This document shows positions 24,985 through 37,348 of a stretch of DNA of 64,000 nt, one piece after another. The number at the start of each line of letters is the position of its first letter. Positions within the stretch are counted from its first letter, which is position 1. Source of the DNA: Athripsodes cinereus (taxonomy: Eukaryota; Arthropoda; Insecta; Trichoptera; Leptoceridae); assembly GCA_947579605.1 (NCBI GenBank), contig OX388322.1, positions 3,658,001-3,722,000 on the forward strand, read 5' to 3'. Both the position numbers and the translations under genes were made by a program. A model generated the notes under the pieces. That model was not told the origin of the DNA and ran no database searches. It saw only the letters and a program-made list of their open reading frames with translations.

Positions 24985-26530
24985 ATAGTAGGTACCTACA
25001 TCAACAACGGTCGGTAAGGCACTTTACTTGTACATATCTGCGACTTGTCCATATATGCATGTGGATTACGACCTATTGATTCTTGTCATCTCGTGTTACC
25101 ATAATGGTGAAGTATTTCAGTTGGAGATATTATCTCCTCTGCAAATAATACCGAACCTAGCACGCGACAATGTGTAGGTACCTACCTATGTTCCATACAA
25201 AAATCTGTATTGAATGGGAACATAAAATATAATAATACACGTGAAAAACCTTCGGTTGCATCAAACGGTCACGGATAACTTTTATGATACGCGATATTAA
25301 TAATATGAACATGATATTGAATATTACTTCTATATATCAGCCCACATTAATTTTATATCACCGCTCTTGCACATTGAATGTGCATTTTATTATTCGCAAA
25401 ATCAAACAAAACTCAGGAACCGCCTTGAAGATACAACATAACTGATTGTAGCTGCACTAAATTACGTATCTTGTTTCAACGTATATTTAGTGAGAAATGA
25501 AAAATTCTAATTGACACTTTTATGTACACGCCATTTTTAGTGCATACATCTGTTTACATGCTTTTTAGCCCTAGTGATAAAGAAAACACTGGAATATTAA
25601 TCAGACGTAGAAAATTTATTAATAATTAAAGTATTTAGATCAATATATGAAAAAAGATCGTAAATAAAACCGATCAAGCACACATGAATTCAAAAATAAC
25701 ACTGAAACTTCTATATTTGAGTATACGCCTACCAAATTCGTGGTATTGCTTCGAAAGGGTAGTGAAAGAGTAACAAAAAATAGTCCATTTCATTGGTATC
25801 TTACTCTTTATTTAAACCACTCATTAATGAGGGATGTCTGATGCCCTGAAGACCTAATTTTCGCAAATAACAAGGCGATTTGTCGTTTCGCGAAAGATTT
25901 ATACCGGGCACGAATAGCACTGAAAACTTTTACATTTTGTATTTTATTTATTTATTCATTCATTCCTTACGTATATTGGACTACAAGACAAACAATTTTA
26001 AAGAGAATTGCATACAAATCAGACACAATGAATATACAGATGGCGAGTTTATTGGAAAGCCGCGATCTAACCAAAAGTATCCATGTGAATATAAAAATAA
26101 TGTTAAGACAAATATAGGTAATGCTTCAACGAGGTCGGTCATGTGCCGCCTTGAAATGTGGAAACGAGAAAATAAAATTATTATTATGAATAATATTAAC
26201 AACATTACCTTACTCAACAAAACGATAAAAATTAATCAAAACGCCAACGATATGAAAATGTAATCAATATATTATTATATACGCCAGTACAACATACACC
26301 ATGTATGTAGATAATATTAAGAATAAAATATCATTCACATAAACCTAATACATTTATTATTTTCATCTAAGTGGACGCACCACACATGCATCCCATACAT
26401 AGGTACTAGAACTCAACCCGGCATCACTTAATGATTAATAAATCAAAAAAAATTTTTTTGATTGAACATGGAAAAACTTGGCCCAGCTCCTTGGAGATCA
26501 TCCTATGCTACATAAGTACATTATAAATAG
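24985..26530. other. No recognisable gene
   Basis: AT-rich sequence with GTAGGTACCTAC-like words near 24988 and 25176. The 127-codon open frame at 25880-26263 is low in complexity and not family-like. Confidence 0.4.
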
Positions 26531-26676
26531 AAAACACTACAATAGCATTCATCACAGTGGTGTTCATATATACTGCAGAACTCATTCCAACATTCATGAG
26601 AGGATATGCAATTGGAATTGCAAATTCTTTTTTTGAAGGAGTTAGACTTATTTTGGCACCACAAATAACACTTTTG
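26531..26676 (+). CDS. Orphan exon resembling SLC22-type (MFS) transporters
   Basis: The plus-strand frame starting after an AG (26529-26530) encodes TTIAFITVVFIYTAEL, then IPTFMRGYAIGIANSFFEG, then ILAPQITLL. This matches the pattern of organic cation/anion transporters of the major facilitator superfamily: a hydrophobic helix ending in Y-T-A-E-L-x-P-T-x-x-R, then a glycine-rich helix with a G-x-x-L-A-P-Q-I end. The block corresponds to the region around transmembrane helices 10-11. The exon ends at TTTTG followed by GTGAGA, a good splice donor at 26677. The acceptor is weak (no clear pyrimidine tract). I found no neighbouring exons in the window. It may be a real exon with long introns or a relic of a duplicated gene; the frame itself has no stop. 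Confidence 0.45.
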
Positions 26677-27360
26677 GTGAGATAAACTTTATCAGAATTC
26701 ATTTAAGAATATCCAACATTAGCACACTTTCCCATGGAATCCCTGTAAAGAATAGGTTTCTAACATTACGGTATTGGTTGTCTGGCTACTTGTCTAATAA
26801 AAATGGTAACAGCAGATATGCATGGTTACAAACTTAGTTAAACATTTAATAAATAAAATCCGTGCCTATCTATATACATATTGACTAGTTAGTTAGGTGG
26901 TACATCCTACGTATTGTACAGTAGTACAATAATACAACGTTATATTGAATTGCACTTGTGAGGAAGTCGTAATAATTCAATCATATCATGTCGATACATG
27001 AAGGCTGGTGATATTTTCTTAGCAGAGGCAATCATTCTATGCGACATACAATACGACACATAAGTTCTACACGTACCTAATCATAAAATCTATAAGTATT
27101 TATAAGAGTATATTAAATCAATAGGCCAAAACTCGATTTTAGAATAAATACTTATATCCAATTCTTCGTCTTATCACTCTTCAACGCTCCTATCGCGAGT
27201 ACAGGACATAAACAAGCCTCCTCCATTTAGAGCGTCCTTGTGCCAATAGTCACCTCTCCTTACGATGTTTATTTTATTATCCTCTGGTATTTTCGTCATA
27301 GATTATGAACGTACGTAACGTATTGTGAAAGTGACTTGTACTGGACTTGGAAGCCTTGTG
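26677..27360. other. No recognisable gene
   Basis: AT-rich spacer between the MFS-like exon and the hAT transposon. No second transporter exon was recognised. Confidence 0.4.
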
Positions 27361-27368
27361 GTCAAAAG
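27361..27368. repeat. Left target-site duplication of the hAT transposon
   Basis: GTCAAAAG directly precedes the left terminal repeat and is repeated exactly at 30249-30256. It fits the hAT preference nTnnnnAn. Confidence 0.95.
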
Positions 27369-30248
27369 CAGAGGCGGCTCTTTGATAATGAGCGGCAGTT
27401 CAAACGCACCCCCAGTTTAAAACCTAACAATAAGTAATAATTAAAATAAAAAATATTTCTTAATTTTCCCACGAACAATATAATATTATTATTCCAGTAA
27501 CCATATGAACAAAACAGTCATCGCATACATTAATGCTTTTCAACATGCAGCGCCACTGTTCGTTAGAATATTTTAATGCGGATGTCGAGCGTACTAATCG
27601 GTGCAAAATTATTTCTTGAACAAGACCCACGTACATTTCGTATAGCTCCAATACAAAGTACGCGGTGCTAAAATTGTATGGAGATATTAAAAATATATGG
27701 GATATCTTGAGCAATGAACACAACTATGCTCACACGTAAAAAGGAGTAAGAGATACACCTTGTAGCATTTTGTCGTACATTGACGGAATTTTTTTGACTA
27801 GTGTGTTTTTTTTATGTGAAGGGATTCCTGTTATTAGTTATATGTGGACGCGATGAATAAGTACCTACCTACCAAGTGTGTGTGTACCTAAAAAATGCAT
27901 CGCTTGACATCGTGAGGTTCAAAGGTCAGCCCTATGCATTGTTATTACTTATTAGATAGTGGTAAAATTTCTTTAGTAAGACACCGCTAGTCGCGATTGT
28001 GTTATGCAGATAATAAGTTTTTTGATTTCGGCGCGCTTATATCATAATATTACGTACAATTTTAAGAATCTACGATATCCCTAAATTAAATTAATATATT
28101 ATTGTTTTTAGCTTACAAAATGTGTGAATTAAATGTAGAATACATTAAAAATAGCTCTAAAAATTTCGAAACAAACCTATTAATAAAAAGACACGGCCCT
28201 CCGCGTCCTTTTTTACATATTAATCATACATGCAACTCAAAAAACAAATCATATGTTCGTAAATTTAAATTAGATTTTTATACTAAAGCTCAGTGGTTGT
28301 GCGGGTGTGACAAAACTAATAAACTTTTTTGTTTTCCGTGTTTAATTTTTAGTGGAGATTCGAACTGGACAGAGCAGGGTGTAAATGATTTGGCGCACTT
28401 AAGTCAGAAAATTAAAAAACATAGCCAATCGTCACACCATTTAAAAAATGTAATGACTTTAGCAGTTTTGGGCACAGTTAATATAAGAGAACAGCTTGAT
28501 TCTGGATATCGGATGCAAGTAAAACAACATAATGAGGCAGTAGATCAAAATCGATATGTAATGTCAAAAATAATTGATTGTGTAAGATTTTGTGGAGCAT
28601 TTGAGCTAGCACTACGAGGTCATAATGAAAAATCCGATTCGTTAAATCCGGGAGTTTTTCGTGGTCTGATCAATTTTGTAAAAGAGTTGGATGGAGTGAT
28701 GAAAGAGCATTTAGATAAATCCTCTGTTTTCAAAGGCATTTCAAAAACCATTCAAAATGATATTTTAGACTCAATTTTGGAAGTCTACCATTCCAATATA
28801 ATAAAACAGATCGCTGAATGCGACTTTATCGCCATTCAAGCGGATGAAACGACAGATGTATCCACAACCTCACAATTGGTATTAATATTAAGATACGTAT
28901 GGAAGGGCGAAATTCAAGAACATTTTTGGAAATATTTAATACCGAAATCACACTGCGCTGAAGGTCTATGCAATGCAATCATGAATGAGTTAAAGATATT
29001 AAACATCACACCAAATAAACTGATTGCACAATGCTATGATGGTGCATCAGTAATGAGTGGAAAATTAGGTGGGGTACAAGCTAAAATAAAACAAGATTTT
29101 CCATTTGCCCACTATGTACATTGTTACGCTCATCAATTAAATTTAATAATTGAAAAAAGTGCGTCACATAACAATGTATTGAAAAGGTTTATTGCAAATT
29201 TGCATGCTTTTCCTGTTTTCTTTTCAAGATCTCCAAAACGAATGCAAGTACTTAAAGATGTAGCTAAGATCAAAATTCCTTCTGCTCCGCAAACACGATG
29301 GAACTTTAATAGCAAGACAGTGAACCGTGTGCACACTTATTCCGAATTATTAATAGACTGTATGGAAAAAATATTGGATATGGAGAACAACGATGCTAAC
29401 ACTATTAATCAGGCTGATATGCTTTTAATATATCTAAAAGATCCGCATTTTCAATACTGGTTAAAGTTTTTTAATTCCATTTTTATGCAATCTGATATAC
29501 TATTTCACCAATTACAAACAAAACCGATAGATGCAACCAAAATCAAAAATTGTATATTTCAGTTTGAAAAAAGTATTCAAAACATACGCAACTCGATGAA
29601 TTCCAATTTCGAGCCACCAGCAAAACGAGGAAAAACCGAAAATTATATAATTTGCATCGAAGTATGTGATATAATAATACAGCAAATAAAGGATCGATTC
29701 GAATTCACAAACCATCTTGCCGCGTCTAAATTATTTGAATCTCAAGACTTCAAAAATTATAGAGAAAAATTTCCGCACGATGACTTTACTGTAACAGTGA
29801 ATACCTATCCCTTTTTAGATAAATTTCAGTTAAAAAGTGAATTGTGTGCCATATATGAACGTGATGATTTTGCTGATGCTGATGGCTCGGCAGCCATATT
29901 GCGATTATTTTACAAAACAAATTTATCGGAATCATTTTCCGAAACTTTTAAGCTGTTAACAATAATCTGTACTATACCAATGACATCCGTGGAAAGTGAA
30001 AGGTGTTTTTCAACATTAAAAAGAATAAAATCATTTTTGAGAAATAGTATGAACCAAAATAGACTAAATTCCTTATCTGTATTAAGCATTGAAAAACAAT
30101 TTATACATGAAATACCAGAGTTTAACCGTTTAGTAACTGAAGTGTTCGCTAATGGCAAAGAGAGGAGGATAGAACTTCTTTATAAGTAATAAGGTAGGTG
30201 TTTTTTTTTTACCGAACCCCCCCAAATATATATTGCCGGCCGCCTCTG
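27369..30248 (+). mobile_element. Apparently complete autonomous hAT transposon (2880 bp)
   Basis: The element is delimited by short terminal inverted repeats (left CAGAGGCGGCTC, right end reverse complemented CAGAGGCGGCCG) and an exact 8-bp target duplication GTCAAAAG. It contains one uninterrupted transposase frame. The subterminal left region (about 750 bp) is AT-rich and presumably holds the promoter and possibly a leader intron; the right subterminal region is only about 60 bp. Exact duplication and intact frame suggest a recent insertion. No AATAAA hexamer is visible between the stop codon and the right end, so polyadenylation may use a variant signal or downstream host sequence. Confidence 0.95.
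28120..30189 (+). CDS. hAT-family transposase (ZMYM1 / DUF4371-like)
   Basis: This 689-residue frame encodes a hAT transposase, the enzyme that binds the terminal repeats and cuts and pastes the element in the nucleus. An N-terminal TTF/BED-like zinc finger is suggested by C-G-C (about residues 61-63), CFPC (about 71-74) and paired histidines in KKHSQSSHHL (about 100-109). The RNase-H-like core shows QADETTD (first catalytic aspartate about residue 242), CYDGASVMSG (second aspartate about 307) and HCYAHQLNL with the C-x-x-H motif (about 335). QTRWNF contains the conserved tryptophan (about 394), and SVESERCFS near residue 625 holds the third catalytic acid. The C-terminal hAT dimerisation region follows (LKRIKS-LRNSM-Q-RL-SLSVLSIE). 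I chose the ATG at 28120; it lies just after a splice-acceptor-like TTGTTTTTAG (28101-28110), so a 5' leader exon is possible. All catalytic residues are present and there are no stops. Length is usual for the family. Confidence 0.93.
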   Translation: MCELNVEYIKNSSKNFETNLLIKRHGPPRPFLHINHTCNSKNKSYVRKFKLDFYTKAQWLCGCDKTNKLFCFPCLIFSGDSNWTEQGVNDLAHLSQKIKKHSQSSHHLKNVMTLAVLGTVNIREQLDSGYRMQVKQHNEAVDQNRYVMSKIIDCVRFCGAFELALRGHNEKSDSLNPGVFRGLINFVKELDGVMKEHLDKSSVFKGISKTIQNDILDSILEVYHSNIIKQIAECDFIAIQADETTDVSTTSQLVLILRYVWKGEIQEHFWKYLIPKSHCAEGLCNAIMNELKILNITPNKLIAQCYDGASVMSGKLGGVQAKIKQDFPFAHYVHCYAHQLNLIIEKSASHNNVLKRFIANLHAFPVFFSRSPKRMQVLKDVAKIKIPSAPQTRWNFNSKTVNRVHTYSELLIDCMEKILDMENNDANTINQADMLLIYLKDPHFQYWLKFFNSIFMQSDILFHQLQTKPIDATKIKNCIFQFEKSIQNIRNSMNSNFEPPAKRGKTENYIICIEVCDIIIQQIKDRFEFTNHLAASKLFESQDFKNYREKFPHDDFTVTVNTYPFLDKFQLKSELCAIYERDDFADADGSAAILRLFYKTNLSESFSETFKLLTIICTIPMTSVESERCFSTLKRIKSFLRNSMNQNRLNSLSVLSIEKQFIHEIPEFNRLVTEVFANGKERRIELLYK

Positions 30249-30256
30249 GTCAAAAG
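30249..30256. repeat. Right target-site duplication of the hAT transposon
   Basis: GTCAAAAG, identical to 27361-27368, directly follows the right terminal repeat. Confidence 0.95.
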
Positions 30257-33200
30257 AGCAATGTTTTTTTGGTCAACTATCATATAAATACTAAAATAAA
30301 TAGAAACAAAATGATATATTGAACAATTAAAAAACTTTTCTTCTCAAAAATGAATTAAACTTTAACTTTCGTGTAAGTGGTAAAATTGGTCTACAAAACT
30401 AAAACATAAAACCTTTTAACATTAAACCAACTGACGTCAAAATCATAAATCCATTAGCTGAAAGAGATTATCGTGAAAGATAATATTTCTCTTGCGGTAA
30501 GCTAACTAAGGTTTTCTGTCACGGAGGTCACAACTTCTTAAACTTAAGCTCATATTTATATCTGCCTATTACCTATATGCACCTACTATTACGACATCTC
30601 CCACATGTAGGGTAACCAGTGAAATAACTAAATGTAATTATATTTTTCACAAACACCTTTTCGTAATAGTGTGACACGTTGTGTTAATATGATACTCTGA
30701 TTCACGGCCAAATACAATAAGTTGTATGTATTATTTTAAACAAAACCACAAATTAAAATACAAACATTATGGTAATAATAAATATACCTACATGAAAATC
30801 ACACTGCTAATAAAGGTCATAAAGAGTGGTTGATTATTTTTGCAAAAATTAATGAGCAAACTAACCAAATTAAAGTAAACCTTGGATAAATGCTACATAG
30901 TACCTATGAATGCCTATATGCACTTTATGTATGAAGTCGATATTGATTCAATATTTAAATGCGACAATATTTTAAGTGTTTCATGAGGTATTCTTTTTGT
31001 TATTTGTTTCATGTACATGAATTAATTAATGAAAATAATTATGTATGAACCTTATTGAAGTAAAAGGCTTACGCCGCAGATGAGAGAAATAAATAATAAA
31101 TAAATAAATAATCAATATCAACGAGATAAGTTTTACCATCGTTCCACGATGATTTCATTACTGTGAAGGTATGTATATCAACACTTTGCTGGTTTTCTAG
31201 TTTTAATTGATTTAGCTGAATATTATTAATTATGTAAAACTGTATGTTTGCGAAAGAAAAAAAACATTTCTTAATGCTTTACCATTATAGACGAGGCTAA
31301 AGTCATTCGAGAGAAAAGGAAAAACAAATCATTAATATTTGCGATGCACTGAAATATGGATGATTTTTGCCTACTACAATTTGAAGAGTGATTCAAACAA
31401 TAAAACGAGAAGAAAATGTTGGATTCCAATTATTAAAAAAAAAATTAAACCTGTGCTGTGTCAATGATAAATAAAATGCTTTCGTACAAAATTAAACATG
31501 AAACGGTGAACTCAAATCAGTCCACAAAGTGAGCAAGCGAAAGAAATCAGTAACATTTTGACGGCAAGAATTAATTAAAACTGAATGCAATGGAATCAAT
31601 CACCCGCCGAATAATATATTGAACGTTGGCAGTATTCACATCTTTTAATTATGATAAATGTGATTATCAAAGCAGTTTGCACATTATATTGAATAGTATC
31701 TCAATCAAAAATAGGTATTGTGACAAGATAACATAAGTGAGTCATCTGTAATTAAATTAAATTTGTGACAAATTAGCAAAGAGTGCACATACTAAAACTA
31801 CAATAATATATCAAGTTTAATAAAGCGTGAGATTAGGGATAAATTATCATTATTATTATTTCAGTGTTAAAAAACATTGTATGTCAGTCAGACCTTCGGC
31901 ACTAGCGCCAAAAGTGAGAACGAATGTCGAGCAATCAATTATGTGAAATAATACGAAAAACAAGATCACCATCAGTCATCATTAAACTGTAATTATCAGT
32001 ATGAATATTAATTAATTATCTATTTGAATACGAATCAAATGAATAAATAATATTTTATAATCTGTAAGAAACTCATTATTGCGGGTGATACAATTGAAGA
32101 GAATATTTTAATACTTAGGAATACTAAACTTAACTTAATTATTTTTATTTTGATAGACGGATAATGCGGGAACTAAATAAAGGTTTGGAGCATGGCTAGA
32201 TAAGCGAGGCTTCGAATCATTGTCGGTAAAATAGTAGACCGAACATATGATTCTATAACCAGCCGGTAGATGGTGCTGAGTGTTGTGCAATTTAGTCGTC
32301 ATTGTTGTAACATGAATCCTACAATAATATGATGTATAGAGAAAAGAGATAAATTTGTATCCACTAAAAATATTGCACAAGCAAGAACATTAAATCAAAT
32401 TATAAATTTAATATTTGCTAGCTAATTTATAAATTATCTTTAACATAAATACAGACCCAGCCAACATAAAAGATAACACAATAAAATAAAGAGAAGTCAC
32501 AACCCTCAATCCTGAGAAATATGATGAAAATATTGAAAAAAAATAGTTGAGCTTAGCTGGACCTTCAACTTTTCATTTAAGATCAGTTTAATAGATTCAG
32601 TCTTAATCATCTTTTAGATTTTTAAACATTCTAGGTGATTTTTTTACATCGATGTCAATGATTCACCTACAACAGTTTAAATTCAAAAGATAATAAACAT
32701 TCAAGTAAAATTCATTCGATTTTGTATGTCAAAAAATCCAATATAAATCAATCTTTCATAATTCCTTGAAACTGTTTTCTAAAATAATATTATAAGTATT
32801 AAATAATATAGTGAAAAATGGTAAGGTCAGTACGTAGGAATATTAAAAACTATCCCATGTTACTGATTGGAAATACATATATAAAAAAAACTATGCCATT
32901 CGAATTCCTATTGAAAAGAAATGGGACATAATACTAAAAGGGCTAATAAAATAATAAACTAATAAATAACAGCCATTCAAATTAACAAACGGTGAAAAAG
33001 TTTATTGAAAAAACATTACTACTTTTACTCGAAAACTTTACCCAATCAAAATTTACCTATTTCACGAATATCGACAACAAACTGTTGTACTGCGCAAACA
33101 TAGGAGAGACAGAGAAAAACCTTTATAGTAGAACAATAATAACAGGAGTAGAACAGTTGAAACTACTTATTTTTTTGTTTGGAAAGCTCATAAACATTTT

Positions 33201-33597
33201 TTGCTTCAGTGCTCTCTACTTTAGTTCGCTGTTGCTACAATAATCCTATAGATACGTAGTAGGCAGTAGGCACATAATGGGTGAAGCTGAAAAAGTTTCA
33301 ACGACAACAGGGGTAATTAATAGAATGGAAAAAGTTGACTGTAATGGTTGGAGCCCAGTGGCACATAAACACCAAATTAAAAGTAATGAAAGGACCCGTA
33401 CAGTCAGTATGTACCTACTACCAAATTGTACCAAACCTTTGTGACGTTTTTTTAATCTGCAAATTTCACAACGTTTTCAATAGGAAGATTGGGAAGCAAG
33501 CAGATGCACTGCTTTTCATGTTGAATCATAAATGGTGGTTTAAAGATGTTTAAAGATTACAATAAATTGTCATCATATATGTAGATAAATAGAAAAG
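30257..33597. other. No recognisable gene
   Basis: About 3.3 kb of AT-rich sequence. An (AAAT)n-type run lies at 31085-31112 after GCAGATGAGAGAAATAAAT, which could be the 3' tail of a decayed LINE. No supported coding sequence. Confidence 0.4.
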
Positions 33598-33818
33598 TTT
33601 ACCCACTCTTATCTCTAAGTTTTTGAGTGGCCTGGAAAATGAAAGTATTTGCATAACATCAAATATAAGATATTTAATATCTTCAATTCAGTGATGAGGT
33701 ATGCCACCCAACCTGAATGTCTTATTTTTTTATGGTAAAAAGGCGATGACCTATATAATATTAATATTAGATGGCCGCTGGCTACCCTACTTAAGGGACA
33801 TGCCGTGACGGTGGTAAT
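33598..33818 (+). repeat. SINE family 2, degenerate copy
   Basis: It shares CCCACTCTT, TAAGTTTTTGAGTG, TTCAGTGATGAGGTATGCCACCC followed by a CTGAATGTCTTA part, and GGCTACCCTACTT, with the end TGCCGTGACGGT of the young copies at 38844 and 55481. The middle is replaced or heavily diverged and no target duplication is visible. Old copy. Confidence 0.65.
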
Positions 33819-34006
33819 ACAGATTGGGATGTATGGACCAGACTATATTTTTGAAAAATATAAAAAAATGTAAACCTGACGCTCTCAAAATTAAAGATCA
33901 ACCAGATCTTTTAATACTGAATAACAAAGATCGCAATACCAGCATATCTTTTTAAAATACATAACAAAACATGCAAACGTATTATTAACAAATAAATTAA
34001 CAAAAC

Positions 34007-34191
34007 GAGTTCGTCGGTAGCCTGGAGGTAGAGTCTCGGCCTCGTGAACAAGGGGACCGTGGTTCGATCCCAGGTGCCGGCAAACTCCCCTTTCACGACA
34101 CAAGCTTTTAGCTTAGTGTGAAAGGTGTATAAGGTTGTATTTGGGTTTATAACAAAACCCAGATATATCTTTTTTAAAAAAAAAAAAAAAA
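34007..34191 (+). mobile_element. tRNA-derived SINE, family 1, full-length copy
   Basis: This copy has a well-preserved tRNA-like head. GAGTTCGTCGGTAGCCTGG starts at 34007, the A-box-like TAGCCTGGAGGTAGAG lies at about 34018, and a consensus B box GGTTCGATCCC at 34061-34071. A body with ACACAAGCTTTTAGC follows, then CCCAGATATATC and about 17 A. The intact B box and long A tail make it the best candidate in the window for a young or transcribable copy. No exact target duplication was found. Confidence 0.88.
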
Positions 34192-37100
34192 TAAGGAAAA
34201 TATTAGAATAAGAATTCTCCAGTGTGGGAATCCAGAAGCAGTGTATATTGTCGAATTAAAACTTCTTGAGAAAAAACAAAGTTTCCGTTTGGAATTATAT
34301 AATTGAATCTGCATTCATTACCATTGCGTACGAGCTTTCCTTTCTTATTAAGTAAAACAAGTAGAGGGTAACAAAACAAACAAGAAAAATGAATTGAACA
34401 AGTTTAGTATTTACCCAATATACACGCGCACACACACACAAGCAAACACTGAGTGAACAATGAATGAACGAAGACAAACGTTATGAAATACATTCTGCTT
34501 GAAAATTCGTATTAAAATAAGAACACTCTCATTCAAGATAAAGTTCAAGGTTGTAAAATTTTCCAATTAGAGTTGTTTCCAAAATAATTAATAAACAATT
34601 TCAACAATTATCGACATTTTGGATTTTATTCAAGGAAGTTTGGTCGGAAAGACGTAAACTTTCTCTCTCTCTCTCTCCCTTGTTCAATAATGGTCATTAA
34701 AAACGTGATATAAATAAATTCCCAATAGTCCACAAACTTTGCGCTGAAAAACATTTATCATTATAGGTACCTACATCAAAAGGAACTTTCGAGTATTATA
34801 ATATCTACGTTAAACGTGGCTTAGCCCGAGGGTAAAGGAAATACGTGTTCATTTAAGGGGTTTTACTAAAGCAGAAGGTACAATATGAATATTGGTAAGT
34901 GAATACTAAACTAAGTACATACACTCCGATATTATTTGCGGTATGTTGAATCTGTTTGTTTCTAAGGACGGAATAGGGCGTTGTGTACATATATAAGTAA
35001 GGATTAAGGAGCTATGGGTGTAGCTGATAGGTAGCTAGTATGAAAAGAAGAGCATCTGGAGCAATATATATTACTAATTCCGAAAACAGTTCCCTCGGGC
35101 CAAGTTGTACTTGTAAGTGTGGGTATCTTGTACATTTGTTTTATCATTTAGTGCATACGTATATAAAAAAGGACATACCATCGGCTTAGTGATACAGAAT
35201 ATAGGTAAAACGTAATATTCAACCTGCACATTTAAAACATATTTTACATATATATTTCATAGTTTATAAACTAGAACAAATTTTGTTCAATATAATTATG
35301 TGATTTTTCGGAAAATATATTTTGAGTTATTAACTACATCGCCAAAAAGGAATAGTTAATTAAAATAAAATAAAAACAAATATTAACGGTGGATAAATTA
35401 GATAAATAAACCTCTGAGAAGGACTGACTAGGTACAGTTCCCAGCAACAAGTTGCTTTGATAATATGTACACTTGTACTGTATGTAACATACATATTATT
35501 CCGCAAACGTGTACGTAAATGGAAAAATAGACAAAAAAAGTAATAAATAAAGTATTCTTGTCTTTGGTGTGGTGAGGTTAGTTAAAAGGTCAGATATAAA
35601 ATACAATATAATACAGGCATATAAAAATAATCTGAGATCAGACACAACACAAAGGAGTATGCAGGTTAATGAGGTTAATAATTCCACCAGGATTGGGTAC
35701 ATAACCATACTTCAGTTTTACATTGCGTTTAGATATATGGGATGTATTCGCAACGTGTCCATTCTTTGACATTCCGCCTATTACAAAAAAAATATTCTCC
35801 AATAAACAATTTCCTTTTTATCATTTTATTTAACAATTATGTGATCATAGTTTTCAACTCTGTAAAAAATAAACGTATGATCCACAGTGAAAAACCTTAT
35901 TTGGTTACACTATTTTTTATCTTTTATCAAGATGCAATAATTGCTGGAGACCTTTTTGGTGAAAGATTTATTTATTGTTATACAGTTAAAATCACAATCA
36001 TGGTTTTTGCTTAAAAAACTAGCGGGGAATCAAAACAAGCATCTTATACATATATGTTTATAGGGTCAGTACTATAAATATTGCAGCACTTGCTTTTTAA
36101 TCGTCTTTAAGGAGTTAATGAAGTGTCAATTATCGCAATTCAATTAAAACGCAAGTACTTAAAATAATGGCGGTATTTTTATACTGTTAAATAATAGGCG
36201 TCCCATTAAATTTATGAGATTCCGAGAGGAAAATATCAACGGCCGAATGATGGATGGCGGTAGGACGCCGACGCGCCGCGCTGCTCGGAAAGTAATTATG
36301 AAAAGTTTGAACAACAGCAGCAGTAGTGACAGAAAAATAAAAAGGCTCGATTGAATTTTTAATTAAATCCTACCAACAACAATTCGAAACAATGAGACGA
36401 TAAAATTTATTACGTCAAAATTTTATTACAGAGAGCAAATTGCCGGAATTTTTTCGCTGTTATTGTTTGTATTAAGAATCCCGGAAGTAATATTCGAGGG
36501 GATGAAAAATATGAAGCAAACATTTGTACGAAAATACTACTCCGGAACAACAATGTGAGTTAATATAACACTCAAAACACTCAATTTCTGTTGCTGAAAT
36601 ATAATAAGGAGTTATTAATTAAAAGTTGACGTAACAATAATTGCAATGAAGCAATTTCTTACAGTCAATTAGCGCCGTCTAAGGACAGCACAACATGAAC
36701 TTCTGGAATATACCACCAATAAATCATCTTAAAATGAAACACATTAATTAGTAATTCCTTGTCACCCTAATGGGGCAGACAAATAATATATTGTATCACA
36801 TCAATCAACTCTAACTGAGATAGTTTATATGCTGACCTAATTATAGTGGTCGTATAACGTTATTGAAAAAATAAAAGAAAATTATAAAACTTCAGAAGAA
36901 TGATGGTCGTGCACCAGTAAAAAATGTATAAATATTTAGAGTCACTGGGAAAATGGGGCAGTAAAGAGAATATTACGAAAGCCCAACAATGCTACGAATT
37001 AATAATACCTATACATCCGTGAAAATATTATGGCATTATAGTTTATGTACTGGGACTAGTAGTTATGTACTTCTGAATATTTATATGTATATGGTGGAAG

Positions 37101-37348
37101 GAAACACTCCAATCACAACGTACACAATCTCTGCAGAATTTAAGTATAAGTATTTTATTATTTATTTATTCCAAAATAGTACAAACAAACATAAAGAACA
37201 ACATTATGGAATACTGTATATTATTGCCCCACTAGACTAAAATCTTGTGTTCTATTTTTATTCAATTAAGCCCATAGATCATTTAATACTTGAATGAAGG
37301 AGCTTTTGGCCTAGCAAAGAAAGTAATTGCCGACGTTGGGGAGACCTG
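34192..37348. other. No recognisable gene; minor simple repeats
   Basis: AT-rich sequence with a (CA)n run near 34425-34441, a (CT)n run at 34663-34677, and a small GC-rich island at 36225-36330 whose frame is short and unrecognised. Confidence 0.4.

Noticed and set aside
29133..30158. Several antisense open frames within the hAT transposase
   Set aside because: They are shadows of the long transposase reading frame on the plus strand.
31000..31113. Possible LINE 3' end before the (AAAT)n run
   Set aside because: There is a suggestive tail (GCAGATGAGAGAAATAAAT), but no coding sequence or target duplication supports calling an element.
34007..34085. Possible functional tRNA gene
   Set aside because: A B box and an A-box-like segment are present, but the unit lacks a proper tRNA cloverleaf, continues into a SINE body with an A tail, and is repeated several times in the window.
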